Shown piece by piece: positions 33,770-46,399 of a stretch of 64,000 nt of DNA (positions are counted from its first letter, which is position 1; each line of letters starts with the position of its first letter). The notes below the pieces were generated by a model. The model was given only the letters and a program-made list of their open reading frames with translations, was not told the DNA's origin and did no database searches. Source of the stretch: Euryodendron excelsum (lineage: Eukaryota; Streptophyta; Magnoliopsida; Ericales; Pentaphylacaceae); the NCBI GenBank assembly GCA_033060915.1, contig CM065394.1, positions 21,815,001 to 21,879,000 on the forward strand, written 5' to 3'. The position numbers were made by a program, and so were the translations under genes.

Positions 33770-34741
33770 TTGTGGAAAATGTTGGTCCTAAGCATGAATT
33801 CAAAGAGGCAAAGGCGCCCGAATGTCAGGTTAGGGGAAATAGGAGATGTCTCGGCAGCTTTTGCATGTGGCATTTCTCATAGAACTAGAGCAAATTTAGG
33901 GCAGAAGAGATGGAATCATGATTTTCTGGTCCACGAAGAATCAGAATACAATCCGATTTGTGGGTTCTCTCAGCAAAAGTCGTCTGAAGTCAATGTTTCA
34001 GATACTGGTGTCTCTCCATGGATTTCAACTGATATGCAACAGAACAGAGAGAATAAGAACCCAAACTCTTTGAGCCCGGTTCTTGAATTTGGCAGTTTGG
34101 ATGAAATTGATGTTAGTAAGTCTAAGCTGGATTTTGGAATTGTGACCCGGAAGTGTAGGCTCATGAAGCGACGAAGGCGGAGTGCAAGAGCTAACTTTGG
34201 TGTTTGGAATTCTCATATTAGTCCTGAAATGAGTAGTGGAGACGGGAACGAGTATGGAGAGAAGGAGGTTCCTGGGTTCACATCAAATGGTTGCTTGGAT
34301 ATTTACCGAGTTAGCGGTTTTAAGGTCTCTTCATGTCATGAAACTTCGGCCACGAGCAAGGAAGCTTATGAAGATGATAATGATGAACCCACTTCCAACG
34401 ATCAGATGCGAGGGAATCCAAATGGGTTTGGGAAGGAGGGTTCTTGTTCTGAAGGCAATAATACCTTTCCCCAATCTTTTGGTGGGTGTGAGAAGATAAA
34501 GATTGGTGGTAATGATGTAAATAGCGTCAGGAGATGGTTGGAAGAGCTCGGGTTTGGTAAGTATGCTGGCGTATTTGAAATGCATGAGGTGGATAAAGAA
34601 GCTTTGCCTTTACTTACGCTTGAAGATCTCAAAGAGATGGGTGTGCTTGCTGTTGGGCCTCGGCAGAAATTGTACACTGCAATTCAACAGCTAAGGAAGG
34701 TGGAGAATGGGTTACTGCTTGACAAATTACACAATGAATGA
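33770..34741 (+). CDS. SAM-domain protein
   Basis: An intact frame of 323 codons. The C-terminal residues about 249-310 form a sterile alpha motif: DVNSVRRWLEELGFGKYAGV, then VDKEALPLLTLEDLKEMGV and GPRQKLYTAIQQL. SAM domains bind other SAM domains, proteins or RNA. A basic cluster at residues 127-140 (RKCRLMKRRRRSAR) could be a nuclear signal. The middle is acidic and Ser/Asn rich, likely disordered. The more likely start is the Met at 33794 (MNSKRQRRPNVRLGEIGDV), because the eight residues before it look like read-through from an acceptor site. Plant proteins with this N-terminus and a C-terminal SAM domain are known, but I do not assign a specific role. This is the only convincing host gene in the window. 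Confidence 0.87.
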   Translation: MWKMLVLSMNSKRQRRPNVRLGEIGDVSAAFACGISHRTRANLGQKRWNHDFLVHEESEYNPICGFSQQKSSEVNVSDTGVSPWISTDMQQNRENKNPNSLSPVLEFGSLDEIDVSKSKLDFGIVTRKCRLMKRRRRSARANFGVWNSHISPEMSSGDGNEYGEKEVPGFTSNGCLDIYRVSGFKVSSCHETSATSKEAYEDDNDEPTSNDQMRGNPNGFGKEGSCSEGNNTFPQSFGGCEKIKIGGNDVNSVRRWLEELGFGKYAGVFEMHEVDKEALPLLTLEDLKEMGVLAVGPRQKLYTAIQQLRKVENGLLLDKLHNE

Positions 34742-37700
34742 TACAGGTAATACTGCTCTCACCAACTCTTTTGTGAAGCAAAAAGTCACAGGTGTATATG
34801 TAACTTTTAACATGTTTTTCCTTATTGTTTTCGTTGTATAATTCCTGCAATGTGATAGGTAAAGTACTGGCTTTATGCATTTTTGTACAATTATGGATGA
34901 TGGAATGTGGTCCATTGAGCACTAGGTTTTTTTTTTTTTCTTCCCTCACTTGGGGAAAGATAATAATTTTTCAACATAGTTTAAAATATTATCTCAATTA
35001 CCACATAAATATATCATCTTAATAACTATGTCTCTTCCTTGACTGGATGATTCGAATAAATTCTTTTACCTTTGTGATTTCTATCAGGAGTGCTTTGTCA
35101 TAGTGTGTTCAGTAAGATTCTTGAAGAAGCAGTCTTGCTGCTATCACCTAATCCTTTCATTTAATGTGTTTATGTCTTTGTATATTAGTTTCCTTACATC
35201 TAACATTTACATTGAGATTGAGCTACCGAGTTATTCTTCAATTCTAGGTCTTATATGCAAAAAAAACGTCCAGTTGATAATTATGCCGACTGAGCAGTCG
35301 ATAAATCTTTATACTTGATGTAAGGATAGGCCTTTCTGATGTTTACCATAAGAGCTCTGTTATGGAAGAATATGTTTACATAATTATTTAAGCAACTTCT
35401 GATTTGTGTCTGCTTCATAAAGTAAAAATGCAGTGACCTTGACTGTTTACTGCATCACCACATATGTAATTATTGAGACATCCTTAAGAAGTCAAACATT
35501 TGGGGGCCCTGGGCAGATTTATAGCTTCTACTTCAGTGTTGTAAGTTCTTGTACTCTACTGAGGTTACTTTCATTCAAATTGGAGTGTGTGGAGTCTGGG
35601 GACCCATCTGTGATTGTTGATTCTCAAATCAATACTCCCTAATTATACCTCACTCTAAATTTTCTTCTCTTGTCGATTCTAATAATAGGTTTCGTTCCCT
35701 TCTAAAATATGCCCACTGTATTGTGCTAGTTCTTTCATCATGCACATGAAGAAATTATACATTCTATTCTCAGAATTTTGGTAGTGTTATAGAACAAAAG
35801 TTATTACCCACTTATGGCACCAAAAGCAAGGTTCAAAGTCATGGTATCTAAAACTAAGAGTTTTTTGCCAGAATACTTCTTTATTGAAAATAATTCCTAG
35901 TCTTTTATCATTTCGAAAATACTTCCCATTGTAATACTTTTTTTGCCATGTGCAACCAAAGTCACGGTTGTGTGTCACCTTGGATTTTATGCCCTTGAAT
36001 TTTTGCATACAATCAAAACAATCTCTCTCCACACAGAAACTAGGAAGCCGCCATAAAACATGCAATGTTATTGCAAGGATGGCTACTTCAATTCCTTCTT
36101 CAGTCTCAAGATATTTTGTCCGTGAGTTAGGATGGTGAATCCAAATGACTGGCTAGCCCATTTACATTCAATGACAACTTAGCATATTTTATAGCAGTTA
36201 CATTATTACTCTCAGAAATCCTATTACTCATTGATCCTGTGTTCCTTCTGACCCCTGCTGAAATCCAAACCAATAGCCTTGCCTCTGCAAATACTCACTA
36301 GAGGCACCCCCTTCTTGCACCACTGGTAGATCCCATGGTTTGTCTCCTTGGCAGTACAATTGTTCTTCAACAGTTCATCAATGTTCGGGGACCAAAGATC
36401 CTTCTCAATCACACCCACGGTGCTCTGAAACTCATCAAACATCGATGAACAGACTGACAATTTGCCTCGCCAATGGAAAATTCCCAAGTGGCTTTTGCCC
36501 ACCATCAGCCCCCTGCTTGGTCAGTGGCTTAGTTTCATAGTGCTTGAATTTCATTTTGGTCCCCATTTACTCAATTTTTTATGTGACAATGTCCTAAGCT
36601 ATGCACCAGAAAATTAGTTTCCCAAGCTAATCCAAGCTTACTGTCTCATGCAAACATCAATATAAGTTAGATCAATTGGTGTTTATAATCTCTCTCTTTC
36701 TCACACACACACACAAAATTGAAGGTGACAGAGACACCAATAACAAACCAGTTTGGAAATCTAAATTTTAGTGACTATTAAGAAACTGAAAAAAAAAAAA
36801 TACTACATTAATTTGAGATCCCAAAATGTTGTGATGTGAAACTCAAATCCTTCTTCATCTTCAATATATTGTGTTGGGGAGGTAGGACGTTCTTGGATGG
36901 TGAATCTGAATGAATGGCGACAAAGATGAAGGCATTGATGTAGCCAGTGGTATTTGCAATGAGATCGCCTTGTTTTATGCGGACACAGATTGTTTTGATA
37001 GCGAGTAAAGGTTTGTGAAAAATTAAGGACCATAAAATTCAACATGGCACCTAACTCTCACCTTGACTGCACATGGCAGAAAAGTATTATAATGGGAAAT
37101 ATTCTTGAGATGATGTTAGATTGATAATTATTTTTTAAGGAAGTATTATTCTGGCTAAAAACTTCAATTCTAAGGTGTGGTTTTAGAGACGACTTGGACG
37201 TGTTGCTGCATTGCGGTATCCGGTGATGGTCAAAATATATGCTGCATACGAGTCCAAAAGAACTCTATAAACGAAATTGTGAAAGTTTTGTTAAATAATA
37301 CAAATAACAAAGTACACTATCTAACACATTTAATATTGTCCAAATTATCAATAATGGCACTAACAAGTTCAATCGACTACAACTTGGACAGTAGTTGGAG
37401 ACAAAACATTTACTAGACTACCAACAACATGTACAATGGCAAGGTATACTAAGGCACCCATTTCTATGCTTAGCAAATACTTCATGCAACTTCATGATTG
37501 GTGAGGCACTTTTGTATTTTGACTAAATAGATGAATGTTTTGCCTGTGGAGGTAACCCCGTCACATCACTTCTTCTCCTTTGAAGTTTTTGATATTACTT
37601 TGTGGATGTGGTTTTGATTTTCACTTCTGCCTCTGTTCAATCTGCTATTTTTCTTGTTTACTGCACTGAAGTTTGACCAGAGGCTGCTATGCTTTTAATA

Positions 37701-39511
37701 GGATTTGTTACTTATAAAAGAGGTTTGTAGATTTGGGAAAGATTTTTTTTATTTTGTGACACGCTGGGATGAATTTTATGATTTTTCTGTCTTGATCTTT
37801 AGCTCATTTCAGTTAAAAGAGATGTTTTTAAGCTAAATGCCAGAGTTTTGAGCCTTTACAATTTTGTAGTTTCTCTTACACCATGATAAATACAGCAAAA
37901 AATGATGTCTGCTCTTGGATGATAAGAAAGCATTGACCTTCCAAAACTTTGCTCTTTCCGAAAATGATATACTTTTCTTGACTCTGTTAGTCAATTTGAA
38001 CTTCTCTTTCGAGCAATCCACAGCCTAACACAGTGATGATCTGCAGAGGCAATTTGCTTCCTTACTGCTGGTTTTCATGAAGGAAAAGAAATTAATGCTC
38101 GTGAAATCTATGGTACTTACACCTGATTTCTGTAGGTCCCTTGCACACCTACCTTTGGTGTCTGCTTGAAGAGAATGCGTTAACTACCACAGCATCTTCT
38201 CAAGTTTTTTAAAGAATGTTCATGTGCTTGTGCCGGGAAGGTTTTTGCATATGAAATCATTTCTAGGCCAAGCTTCTGCTTTGTTTTTATGTTGTGTTAG
38301 TGAATGATGAAGCATTTACTAAAATGGATGAGACAGTTAGCACTGGATGATACTCCTTTTATGTTCTTCTTCCTTTGGTGCTGCTATCTCAAGTCATTCC
38401 TAGACCTAGAGGCCAACCATATGCACAATTGCTAAATTTCGCATCATAGTGGATTATATTCTTGAATGAGGCCTCCACTATACATATGAATATATGTTAC
38501 AACTTGCATGGACCAAGAAAACTCTTTCTTATCACTTTCACAAGTACTTTGTTGAACTCTCTCTCCTTCCCTCCTAGGTTTATGTACTTGTGTGCGTATG
38601 CACGTGCAGCTCCCGCATGCTTTGGCAAACGGTCAAGAAACAGATCTCTGAGAAGTTTTGAGTATAGGGCCGTGACCGTTTGAAGGAATGTAGTAAAGAA
38701 GTTTAGGCACCTACCCAGTAACCCAGTGTTGGTGCTGTGAAGCTTGTGCTTGTTATGATTGTCATAAAGTGAATTAAGGCATTTTAGACAGCTTATTTCC
38801 CCAGAATGCAAGTTCTACATGAACAAACAGGGGAAGCCATAAACCAAAGTTTGATTTCAGTGGCATGGACTCATCGCAAATCCCATCATGAGGACTTCAT
38901 TGAACAACAGTTTCCTAATAACAAAAAGAGCCTTTGTGCTGCCTGCGAAGTCCAGGGGCTCTGCACTCTGTTCTACAATTTAATTTCCAAATTTTAGTCA
39001 TAGAATGTCTTTGCTCATGACTAATCTTCTGGGACTTTGTCACCTAAAGATTCCTGGGTTTGTACCTTAATTAGCTTATGGTTTTTTTCAACTTGACAAG
39101 CATCTCATATTATTGAGGTCTGTCATATTGTTGTACATTTCTTACGTCAAGCTGAAGCAGGACTGGTATTTAGACCTACATCTGCATTTATAATGAAAAT
39201 GAATCTACAAACAACTAGAGATTTGTTCAGGCATTGCCTGCTCTGTTTAATTAAATGGAACTGTTTCAGATCAGCAAATGTGCTTGGGGGAACTGCTGAT
39301 CGGCTGACTAATCATATTTGCTAAATAAAAAATTTTCAAAGCATAAAAAAAATGTAAAAATAACCAAACACGGTACATAGGGGCTCTGGTTGGTAATTAA
39401 ATTTGCAGTAATAGCTTATAAAAAGTTGGGGACCATAGATTACAGCTCTTGAATTTGTGCAGGGGAATTCAGTCATGGTTTCAATCGTTCGATAGCGTTT
39501 TTCCTGTGCAA
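34742..39511. other. Downstream and intergenic DNA
   Basis: The first part is probably the 3' untranslated region of the SAM gene; 'gatacaggtaata' just after the stop could be a donor site for a 3' UTR intron. Beyond, no gene is convincing. A 93-codon minus-strand frame at 36224-36505 has protein-like composition but no recognised family. A CA run lies near 36704. Confidence 0.4.
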
Positions 39512-39660
39512 GTTAAAAGGGTGGTTTAGTGCACAAGGCTCATGCCACCGGGGAGCTTGGGGAGGGTCATTGTACTAGCCTTTCTCTGTGCGGAGATACT
39601 GTTTCTGTATTTTGTGAAAATTGTTGTGCATAAATCCACCCGGATGACGATGACAATATA
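39512..39660 (+). mobile_element. SINE-like fragment
   Basis: It contains 'gtgcacaaggctcatgcca', 'ggggagcttggggagggtcat' and 'gcggagatactgtttctgt'. This order resembles the body of a widespread plant SINE-related repeat as I recall it. The pol III boxes are weak, so it is an old or partial copy. Confidence 0.4.
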
Positions 39661-39879
39661 AACTTATTTGATCATGCCCATGAAGCAAATTTCTAAACAC
39701 ATGAGAAGATTTGATCATTGGATCTTTATCTAGCTAGGGCGGCTAAAGATAATTTGAGGTTCTTTGAATGAGGCTTTTCACACTTTTTAATTTGCTTAAA
39801 TTATTTATTGATGAAATCGGCCAGTGTTTTTTCTTTTGAAATTAATTATTGGGTTCATTTAGGACCTCCTTTTTTACTA

Positions 39880-40390
39880 ATACTTTTTTTTTTCTTCATT
39901 TGGACCGTGTTCTTGTTTTAAAAAAATGATATAAAAACTAAATAGGACCATAACTTTAAAAATATTGAGGACTTCAAAAATTTTTGGGACTTTATATTTT
40001 TGGGTTGAACTAGTTTTTTTTTTAAAATGTTAACTAGTATTGTTGATTTTGGGCATTTTTTCTTATCTGAAATGGGGCCCTTTTTTTCTTTAAAAAAAAA
40101 AGAATGTAAATAGGTCCTTAATTATAGCATGTAATATTTAAAACTTTTGGGACCTCCAAATTTTTTTATTTGTATAATTTATTTATTAGTTAAATTAGTG
40201 TTTTTTTTTGAAGTTTATTAGTGTAATTGATTTTTGGTCTTCTTTTTTTTTTTTTATTTAGATTTTTCTCCTCACTTGGATCGTGACTGTTTAAAAAAAA
40301 ATGTAAAATTTATATAAAACTTTTGCTATAATAGGTGAAGTTATAAATAATTTGGGACTTAAAAAATCTGGGGTGTAATACCGTCTTACT
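39880..40390. repeat. Three degenerate tandem units rich in poly-T and poly-A
   Basis: Units beginning near 39888, 40061 and 40216 each contain a 'tttggaccgtg' or 'ggatcgtgac' like phrase, a run of A, 'aaataggacc' and then 'ttgggac' with an A/T run. The period is roughly 160-175 bases. No gene was seen. Confidence 0.5.
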
Positions 40391-41443
40391 TACCTGAAGT
40401 AGAGTCGGCCCAGCATCCAGCTATGCATGATAAAGCAGGAACCACTGTTCGTTAAGGTGTGTTTGGGGCATCGGGGATTTATGGCTTGATTTCAGTATAC
40501 GAAGTAATATATAGTGTATATACAATAATAATATAATTGTGTTTTGGTAGATACGCTTATAATTATGTATGTATATGCTACTAATTAAAGCCTTGTTATG
40601 CTGAAAAATAGCCTCTATCAGCGTAACGGCCGCCATTCTAATGTTGCCACCTCCAAGGAAGGGGTCCAATTTAGGAAGAAAATAACCTAATTTATTATAA
40701 TATATAGGATTACAAGGACAGTTGCACTCAAAAAGGCTAGGTACGATCGTAGCACTTTATTTTATTTCCCTCCCACAATTTGAGTGGTACTACACTCTAG
40801 CAAACAATTAATTGAGCAATCTACCTTAGAATGGTGCCTACAGTTGATTTAATTTTTGCTCTTGCCGACAGGGCTAACTGTTTTAATCATCTAATCAAAT
40901 GGATTGTGTTTCAGTTGTTGAAAAGTCCATGTCAAAATCCCTGCTGCATGTGTAGATGTTGATGTTGCTCCTGAATATTATTGAGATTTTAATGCTTGTA
41001 ACTTGATTGATGACAAGGATTTTCAAGTTCAATTTTGATATATTGTTAAGAGTAGAATATTTTTACACAAGCGGAAGCTAAAAATACAACACGTGTCCCA
41101 TGAGCTTTAATTTTTTATGCTATACTTAAAATTTAAAAAGTATGCTTTGCATTTTAATATCTTGCCTGTGTAGAAAAATTTTATACGATAGCATATGAAA
41201 ATTATACTCAAGATATTATGGTTACTTTTTTTGTGATTTTCCTTTCATTCTTTTTGTTCGTATTAATTATGAAAAAGTTTCGACAACAAAAAGGCCTCAG
41301 CATAAGTAATGTTACAGCATTCCCCAAATCATTCTATTTTAATGTTTAATGTTATATGATTCAGGCAATGCAAATGCAAATTAAGCTACTATCAGAAGGT
41401 ATTCAAAAGTTTGACACTAATACATAAATCAAGAAAATTTTTA
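40391..41443. other. Intergenic DNA
   Basis: AT-rich, with no recognised gene or complete element. Confidence 0.4.
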
Positions 41444-42338
41444 GGCTATATTTGGTATAAGGGAATGGAAAGGAATGCAATGTGAATAAGAATGAAATGG
41501 AATAAAATGATCATTTTCATTCTCTTATTTGATAAGATGAATGAATAATGGTAGAATGAAATAGAATGAAATTTCAGTGTATAATATAAAAATTTAATAT
41601 TATGTTATATACAAAATATTATATATTATTAATTTATTTATTAAATATTGTTGAGCATCTGTGATGATGGTACTGGTGGTAGATGGTGTGTGACGGTGGT
41701 GATGGCGATGAGTGATGAGAGCGACAGTGGTGATGAGTGTTTATCAGCTTCAGTTTGCTAGACTGTCATGGGCAAAAATGGAGAGCCTCGGGGATGGAAC
41801 ATTGTTTGTGGGTACTAATTGTCGTATGTCAGTCAAGCAAATTGGGATGCAGGAGCAATTGCATTTATTTTACTCATCAAAGAGTTGTAGGTGGGTATTT
41901 GACATGGAGAGAGATAACATCTCACCTGGTTGGAACAACACTTATTTTTCAACAAAATCTCCAGTTTGGGATGAACCAGTAGCAGAGAAATAATTGTTTA
42001 TGGATAGTGAGTGGTTGTGGTTGTGGCTGAAGGTGGGTGGTAGTGGTGGTGGTGGGGCGGTGGCAGCAGTGACGGTGAAAATTTTTAACTTTTAAAATTT
42101 TTAAAATTAAAAAAATAATTACCAAACATGTTTTATTTTTTTAAAAAAAATTTTTTCAACAAAAATCTTACCAAGCTTTATTTTATGTGAGAATGAAAAG
42201 ACTATTTCCACTCTTGAAATAGGGAATGATCATTCCAACAAAATGTGAGAATAATTGTTCTATAGGAATGGTCATTTTAGATTTAAATAGTAGCACTAAA
42301 CAAAGAAATATGACCATTCTCTTGTAACAAACATAGCC
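41444..42338. mobile_element. Harbinger/PIF-type non-autonomous element
   Basis: Inverted termini are GGCTATATTTGGTATAAGGG on the left and GGCTATGTTTGTTACAAGAG on the opposite strand at the right. The target duplication TTA (41441-41443, 42339-42341) fits the TWA duplication of PIF/Harbinger and Tourist elements. It is 895 bases, including a GGT/GAT-rich middle (41660-41720, 42010-42080). The frame at 41712-41993 has no transposase motif and is probably chance. Confidence 0.8.
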
Positions 42339-42341
42339 TTA

Positions 42342-42752
42342 CTTGTATACGGTATATAAATACAATACTTTAAGAAATTAGTTTTAAGCTTAGGGTTTAT
42401 TGTTTGTTCTTGCTGTTGTTGCTATTAGGGTTTTTGCTTTTGGTAGATAAAGTTAGGATCAAAGTCCATAAGAGCTTCACAATTTTTTGTTATATCACCA
42501 ATTGTTCCAAAATTTAACTATATATATCAAGTTTTTCCACCCTCTCTCACGTGCAACTCAATTAATTTGCACGTGGAGAGTTAAACGTAATAGAATTGAA
42601 CTAGAACCGCATTCATACACAACAGAACAAAGTTTACACGAATAAGGGAGAAATAAATGCAAATGGTAAGACATGAAACCCAAAACCTTCCAAAAATAAA
42701 AACTTTGATACTATGTTAAATCATCATTTATAACAACAACATACATTTAATC
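42342..42752. other. Intergenic DNA
   Basis: AT-rich; no gene or element end was recognised. Confidence 0.4.
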
Positions 42753-43644
42753 TGTTAGGAATGGGTCCTGCTATGAAATATATTGTATTGGTAGTTTATG
42801 GACAAAACTTAGTATGTAATTGATTTTCTTTGTTGTAAGATTAGTTTAGATTATATTGACAACATGTACAAACATCCTATGTAAAGATCTTACGCAAAGC
42901 TAAAAGAGGCACAAGCATCTGAAATTGAGAGTACAAGTAGCGAAAGCGGAGCAGGCTAAAGCTAGCTCAAACTAGCTCGAGCGGGCATGTGGCTTATTGG
43001 TTCGCTAGAACCCGTTTGAAGTAAGCTTGAGCAGAAATTAACAATTTTGAAGTTTCCTATTCGATATTACTTCAAATTATGCCAAAAATGGACTTGAATT
43101 AGTCTAGACTTCTTCCCATATAAATAGAAGTGCAAGAGGTATTTAGAGTTACACCAAGAGCTCATATTATTCATATACACATTCAGAATTGCATCTTGAG
43201 CTCTAAGAATCCTTCTACAAGAAGAATAACTTTAAATCTTCAACAACAAAGGTTAGTCTTAGTGGAGCATCAAGAGGGTTATTCGCAGCGTAGTGTTTAT
43301 CGTAGTTCAAGCATTGTATTGGAAAATGGTGAATCACGTTATGTACAAGCAAAATCAATTCAACTGAGATTTGTGAGTTTTGAGTTGTTATAGTTATTAG
43401 TTGTTCTTGTAAACTGTTTGTTGATGAGAGTGCTTGGAGATTAGATTGAGATGTCTAGGTTTCGTGATTTTTTTTTTTCACATTGAGTTTTCAAGCAAAA
43501 ATCGTGTGTTCATTGTGTGAGTATTTTCTTATTACTGTATGCGATTTAAATTAATGTATGATTACTTAAATTGATTAACTAGTAATAATAAAGTATACCT
43601 CTAATTGAGTAAATCAAGTAGTTTGAAAATTTCAAGGTCTAACA
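42753..43644 (+). mobile_element. Probable solo copia LTR
   Basis: 892 bases with inverted ends TGTTAG...CTAACA. It has a TATA box (CATATAAATAG near 43118) with a leader of copia type ('agagttacaccaagagctcatattattc'). There is no coding sequence on either side that would make a full element. Flanking 5-base sequences do not match, so recombination or decay is possible. Family and borders are a visual judgement. Confidence 0.5.
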
Positions 43645-43770
43645 ATATATATTAGGTTTTGCTGAAACCCTATAATTAACCAAATGATACGTGTTGTGGA
43701 CCTCTCTTAGTCCCATTGTAGCTTAAAACTATATATATATATATAATGTCATGTTTACCTGGCTTATAGT

Positions 43771-44258
43771 TGAAGATGAGCAGAAGCTCACTCATGCTAA
43801 TTGATAGGTACCAGTTCTGTGTGCTAGAACAGATCTGGACAATCTCCCGATTAAACCTCACACTGATCAGGCATCCTAATAGGACAGACCATCGGCACAG
43901 ACCAACTAGACTGCCCGAGCGTGGCATCAGGCGCCTCACTAGCACATCCTGAGATTCTCGCATACAAATCAGCCATCACCTCTTAACTGGGGACTCGATT
44001 GCGTCCATGAAGCATGCAGCCATTACCCAATAATCATTCTCAACTGCCACCTCTATATATAGGTGTCTTCACCTCTCTCTAATGTATGAATTATCTAGTC
44101 CAAACTCTGCTAATATATCTCCAGATTCTATCATCTAATTTTGACATCGAAGTATTTTTGGCAGGCACTACACCGGTGTTCATAATCCAGAGACTCTTCA
44201 CCTTCCATCAGATCTTCCGTGCTTGGCCTGGAATAGATTGTACAAATTTAGTGCATCA
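43771..44258 (+). repeat. Element D 5' LTR
   Basis: It ends TTTAGTGCATCA at 44258, followed by a decayed primer site. A TATA-like CTATATATAGG occurs near 44051. The left border is uncertain; a start at 43747 (TGTCATG) is also possible. The 3' LTR is outside the window, so the pair cannot be compared. Confidence 0.5.
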
Positions 44259-44262
44259 TTAA

Positions 44263-44279
44263 TTAGCGATGTCTGTGGG
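44263..44279 (+). other. Element D primer site, decayed
   Basis: 'ttagcgatgtctgtggg' aligns with the primer site of element B (TGGCGCCATCTGTGGG) with several changes, at the same distance from LTR and Gag start. Confidence 0.5.
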
Positions 44280-44304
44280 AAATGACTTTTTTCTTTATTT
44301 TTTC

Positions 44305-45470
44305 ATGGTCTTAACCAGGTCCGGCACGACTATGCAAAGGCAAGCAACCATAGAGGATCAAAATACAACTAGGATGACAGCTTTGAAGCAGCAAGTTGCT
44401 AACATGATGGTCAGTAAGCAAAAACTAATCATATAGAACCATGAGATATTTCAGAGGGTCCTTGCTGCTCCCCCTGCTGCCCCTAGAGAAAATCAACAAC
44501 CCAGAAATCAGCAAGCAAATGGAGACAGGATTGGGGCAGTCAACCAAAGAGGTGACGGCCTTGTTAGAACCAAAGGCAGTCCACGACAAGAAAATGGAGC
44601 GAGGCTAGTAGAGGAAGAACACAGCCATGCCGTCCAATCCCGGTTACGACAAGTCCCCAAGGTCACAAAGGTCATTGGAAAGAAGATGGAGAACCCCCCT
44701 GCCTGGGATGAGCAAATCAAAGCCATGTAAGCATAGATGGCTAGAGTTCTAGAGGTAGTTAAAACAAAAACTCTCAACACTGTCAAAGAGTTGGTGAGCC
44801 GAACCAACTCGCCGTTCACCCAAGCAATTATGGAGCAATTCTTACCACCAAAGTTCCAAATGCCAACTTTGGAGACCTTCAATGGATCCAAGGACCCTTT
44901 GGACCACTTGGAGACATATAAGGCCTTGATGCAATTGCAAGCAGTACTCGACGAAATCATGTGCCGAGCTTTCTCGATCACCCTCAAAGGGTCGACCAGA
45001 GTATGGTTCAACAAGATCAAGCCCGGGACAATTGGCACATTCATTCAACTCAGCAAGTTGTTTATTGGACACTATATAGGCGGACAGAGACATAGGAGAC
45101 ATGCTGCCTACCTGCTAACTGTCAAATAGGGAAGAGAAGAATCCCTTAGAGAGTTCATGAACAGGTTTAACTAGAAGACCCTCAACATTAATGACGCAGA
45201 CGATAACATGGCAGTCACCACCTTTATGAGAGGCCTTAGAACCCATAAACTCCTTTACTTCCTAGCAAAAGAGCCACCAGACGATATGGCAGGACTCATG
45301 CTCAGAGCCTAGAAGCCCATGAACGACGAGAATGCTATTAACACTAGATACAACAGCGATGAGGAAGCCAGCTCGCTTTTAAACAAGAAGAAGAGGTTGT
45401 CAGGAGAAGGGAAAGACGATCGAGAAGCGAAACCCTGAAGTACTCTGAGTCGGGATCTCAGATAGATGAG
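44305..45470 (+). pseudogene. Element D Gag
   Basis: The start at 44305 (MVLTRSGTTMQRQATIEDQN) is equivalent to the MVVTRSSTS start of element B. The capsid block is NSPFTQAIMEQFLPPKFQMP, FNGSKDPLDHLETYKALMQL, IMCRAFSITLKGSTRV and FIQLSKLFIGHYIGGQR. It stays in one frame for over 1.1 kb. It is interrupted by stops at 44434, 44728, 44734, 45127, 45172, 45310 and about 45436, most of them TAG. This pattern suggests point decay, not frameshifting. Confidence 0.85.
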
Positions 45471-45779
45471 GGCAAGGGGCGATCCACCATCATCGACTGC
45501 AACTTCACCCCCCTCACCGCCTTTCTAAAGCATGTCTTGTACGAGATCTGCAATGACCCATCTCTAAAGTGGCTCGGTAAGTTGAGGATGCCCCCTAGAA
45601 GATATCCCATAAGAAATATTGCAGATTCAACCGAAACCATAGACATGACACTGAAGATTACTTCGACCTTAAGCAATAGATTGAGAACTTAATCAAAGAT
45701 GGAAAACTAGGGAGACACGTCGTCAGACAGAGGCGAGAGCAATAGTTAAGACAAGTCAAACAAAGGAGCCATAAGCAAG

Positions 45780-46372
45780 AAGCCTTGAGAGGAACCGTCC
45801 ACCATCACCTTCGCCGAAAAGGAGGTAGCAGAACTATGCCAGCCACATGACGATCCCCTAGTGATCACCACCATCATCTCCAATTTCAAGACTAGGAGGG
45901 TCCTGATCGACAGTAGTATCTCAGTAGACATTCTATTTTGGAAAGCGTTTAACCAGATAGAGATCGAAAAGAAGAAGATGCAGCCCATCACATCCATTCT
46001 AGTCAGATTTATAGGAGACCGAATCACACCCCTTGATTCCATAACCCTTCCGGTAACTTTGGGGATCACTCCACAATAAACAACCAAGCTGGTCAACTTC
46101 CTGGTGGTCGACTGCCCCTCTACCTACAATGTAATTATTGGATGAACAGCCTTGAACCAGTTCAAGGCTGTGAAATCCATTTACCATCTCAGGGTAAAAT
46201 TTCCAATGGAGCAAGGAGTTGGAGACGTGCAAGGAGATCAACTAATGGCAAGAAAATACTATATTGCATCCCTGAAAGGAAAAGTAGACAGGGAGACCTT
46301 GATAGTAGAAGAGTTGGTAGTTAGGGATGAAAAGGAGTCAGAAGAGGAAGGCCCGTGGAGGAGGTCATGCTA
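45780..46372 (+). pseudogene. Element D aspartic protease
   Basis: It reads ISNFKTRRVLIDSSISVDIL, then KKKMQPITSILVRFIGDRIT, then SITLPVTLGITPQ. After a stop it continues TKLVNFLVVDCPSTYNVIIG. The catalytic DSG is DSS here, so the active-site glycine is lost. 46152-46372 is the linker (VGDVQGDQLMARKYYIASLK), matching MTARECYLASFKGD in element B. Confidence 0.75.
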
Positions 46373-46399
46373 AGGGAGCTCGACTAGAACAGAATGGTT

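Noticed and set aside
33421..33882. 153-codon hydrophobic frame, possible membrane protein
   Set aside because: It overlaps the SAM gene in another frame, is T-rich like an intron, and ends in the reading shadow of the real coding sequence.
41712..41993. 93-codon frame inside the Harbinger-type element as a transposase
   Set aside because: No catalytic motif or family resemblance; it is too short and probably chance.
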